Assembly: GCA_030829925.1 (NCBI GenBank)
Contig: JAURNZ010000039.1
Location: forward strand, 1 to 6,262
Direction: 5' to 3'
Source: Gammaproteobacteria bacterium
Lineage (GTDB): Bacteria; Pseudomonadota; Gammaproteobacteria; Comchoanobacterales; Comchoanobacteraceae
DNA: 6,262 nucleotides
A program made the position numbers and the translations under genes. Shown in pieces: positions 5,879 through 6,262 of the stretch. Below the pieces are notes generated by a model. The model saw nothing but the letters and a program-made list of their open reading frames with translations, searched no databases and was not told where the DNA came from. Each line of letters opens with the position of its first letter. The stretch's first letter is position 1.

Positions 5879-5936
5879 GGATTTCAGCTATTTTCAACTT
5901 GTGACAAATAAACCCTGATTAAAAAAGTTTTTGGTG

Positions 5937-6126
5937 ATATGAGCTATAATTATAATATAACAACAATAGGAAACATCTTATGAAAAAAATAATTTTAACT
6001 ACGCTCTTAGCATGTACAACAACTGTCATGGCTAACCATGAAACGATTTCAAGCGAATTGACAAAAAAAATTTGTTGAAACAAAACCAACTGTAAATTTA
6101 AATCATTATTCTGATTCGATGGTAGC
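5937..6126 (+). repeat. Duplicated promoter-leader block, copy 2
   Basis: This is the second copy of 5302-5490, offset by 635 bases, with one extra A in the tract at 6063-6070. It includes TATAAT at 5945-5950 and a better ribosome site (TAGGAAA) than copy 1. The left boundary lies just eight bases upstream of the -10, so the original -35 was not carried along. Confidence 0.92.
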
Positions 6127-6256
6127 TTCTGGTTGGGGCAGCATTAGATTTACGTTATGGGTTGATTGTTTCGATGATTCTAGAACATGCCTTACTCATG
6201 GGAACCAACTACCTCAACTACGTTGCGGCAATTATATGTGGTGCCTTAGACATTAA
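5980..6256 (+). pseudogene. Second small secreted Cys-rich gene, frameshifted at an A8 tract
   Basis: Read from the ATG, the frame gives the same signal peptide as the intact copy but hits TGA at 6076-6078 after 32 codons, because of one extra base at A8 (6063-6070; A6 in copy 1). Skipping that base restores a full 91-residue protein ending with TAA at 6254-6256: leader, the same FVETKPTVNLNHYSDSMVA segment, and a different C-terminal domain with four cysteines (63, 70, 82, 88) that keeps WVDCFDDSRTC. The absence of further stops in the restored frame suggests a recent break, slippage in expression or replication, or a sequencing error in the homopolymer. Its -35 is poor. It is marked as a pseudogene because the literal sequence cannot make the full protein without a +1 shift. 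Confidence 0.72.
6239..6253 (+). repeat. 15-bp direct repeat, right copy
   Basis: Identical to 5212-5226. Here it forms the codons W-C-L-R-H at the end of the frameshifted Cys-rich gene, with the stop codon directly after it. The window ends too soon to see whether a hairpin follows. Confidence 0.8.
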
Positions 6257-6262
6257 AGGAAA

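Larger units (their letters stand above)
5624..5979. other. Intergenic stretch between the two Cys-rich copies
   Basis: These 356 bases hold no complete gene. They contain a short Cys-rich coding remnant on the plus strand (5708-5797), an inverted repeat at 5850-5878, and the duplicated -10 region of the second copy from 5937. Bases 5624-5707 are AT-rich with frequent stops and show nothing I can interpret. Confidence 0.7.

Noticed and set aside
5302..6262. Insertion sequence or CRISPR array as the cause of the repeats
   Set aside because: There is no transposase, no terminal inverted repeats and no regular short repeats with spacers; the repeats are a gene-leader duplication.

Overview
The window looks like an AT-rich stretch of a gammaproteobacterial chromosome, with a housekeeping edge on the left and an accessory region on the right. 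The left edge holds the 3' end of etfA (electron transfer flavoprotein alpha subunit) and a TerC-family membrane protein gene, both on the plus strand. Everything to the right consists of proteins I cannot assign to a characterised family. The mix of helical-repeat orphan proteins, an acidic C-terminal tail followed by a basic patch, and small secreted Cys-rich proteins would fit a host-associated member of the Legionellales (Legionella, Coxiella or Berkiella-like). That placement is inference from gene style only.

Layout: (1) 1-1057, etfA 3' end and the TerC gene, 20 nt apart. (2) 1069-3277, minus strand: two adjacent helical proteins (256 and 245 aa) that appear to be diverged paralogs, followed by a secreted protein with a GTG start, a strong Shine-Dalgarno sequence and its own probable promoter. 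(3) 3278-3523, an AT-rich divergent promoter region with an imperfect direct repeat. (4) 3524-5187, plus strand: two genes overlapping by ATGA, whose products also look like paralogs of each other, the second carrying an inserted Ser/Thr/Asp-rich linker. A probable terminator follows. (5) 5302-6262, a cluster of small secreted Cys-rich proteins: one intact gene, a 29-codon orphan fragment, and a second copy with a frameshift at an A8 tract. The two copies are almost identical through the -10 region, signal peptide and pro-like segment, and then diverge abruptly in the Cys-rich half.

The most interesting parts are the conserved-leader/variable-Cys-domain cluster at the right end and the two back-to-back paralog pairs in the middle. 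One of the middle proteins ends in an E-rich segment and a PPKRHK basic patch, which resembles a translocated and possibly nucleus-directed effector. All homology statements between genes in this window come from alignment by eye.
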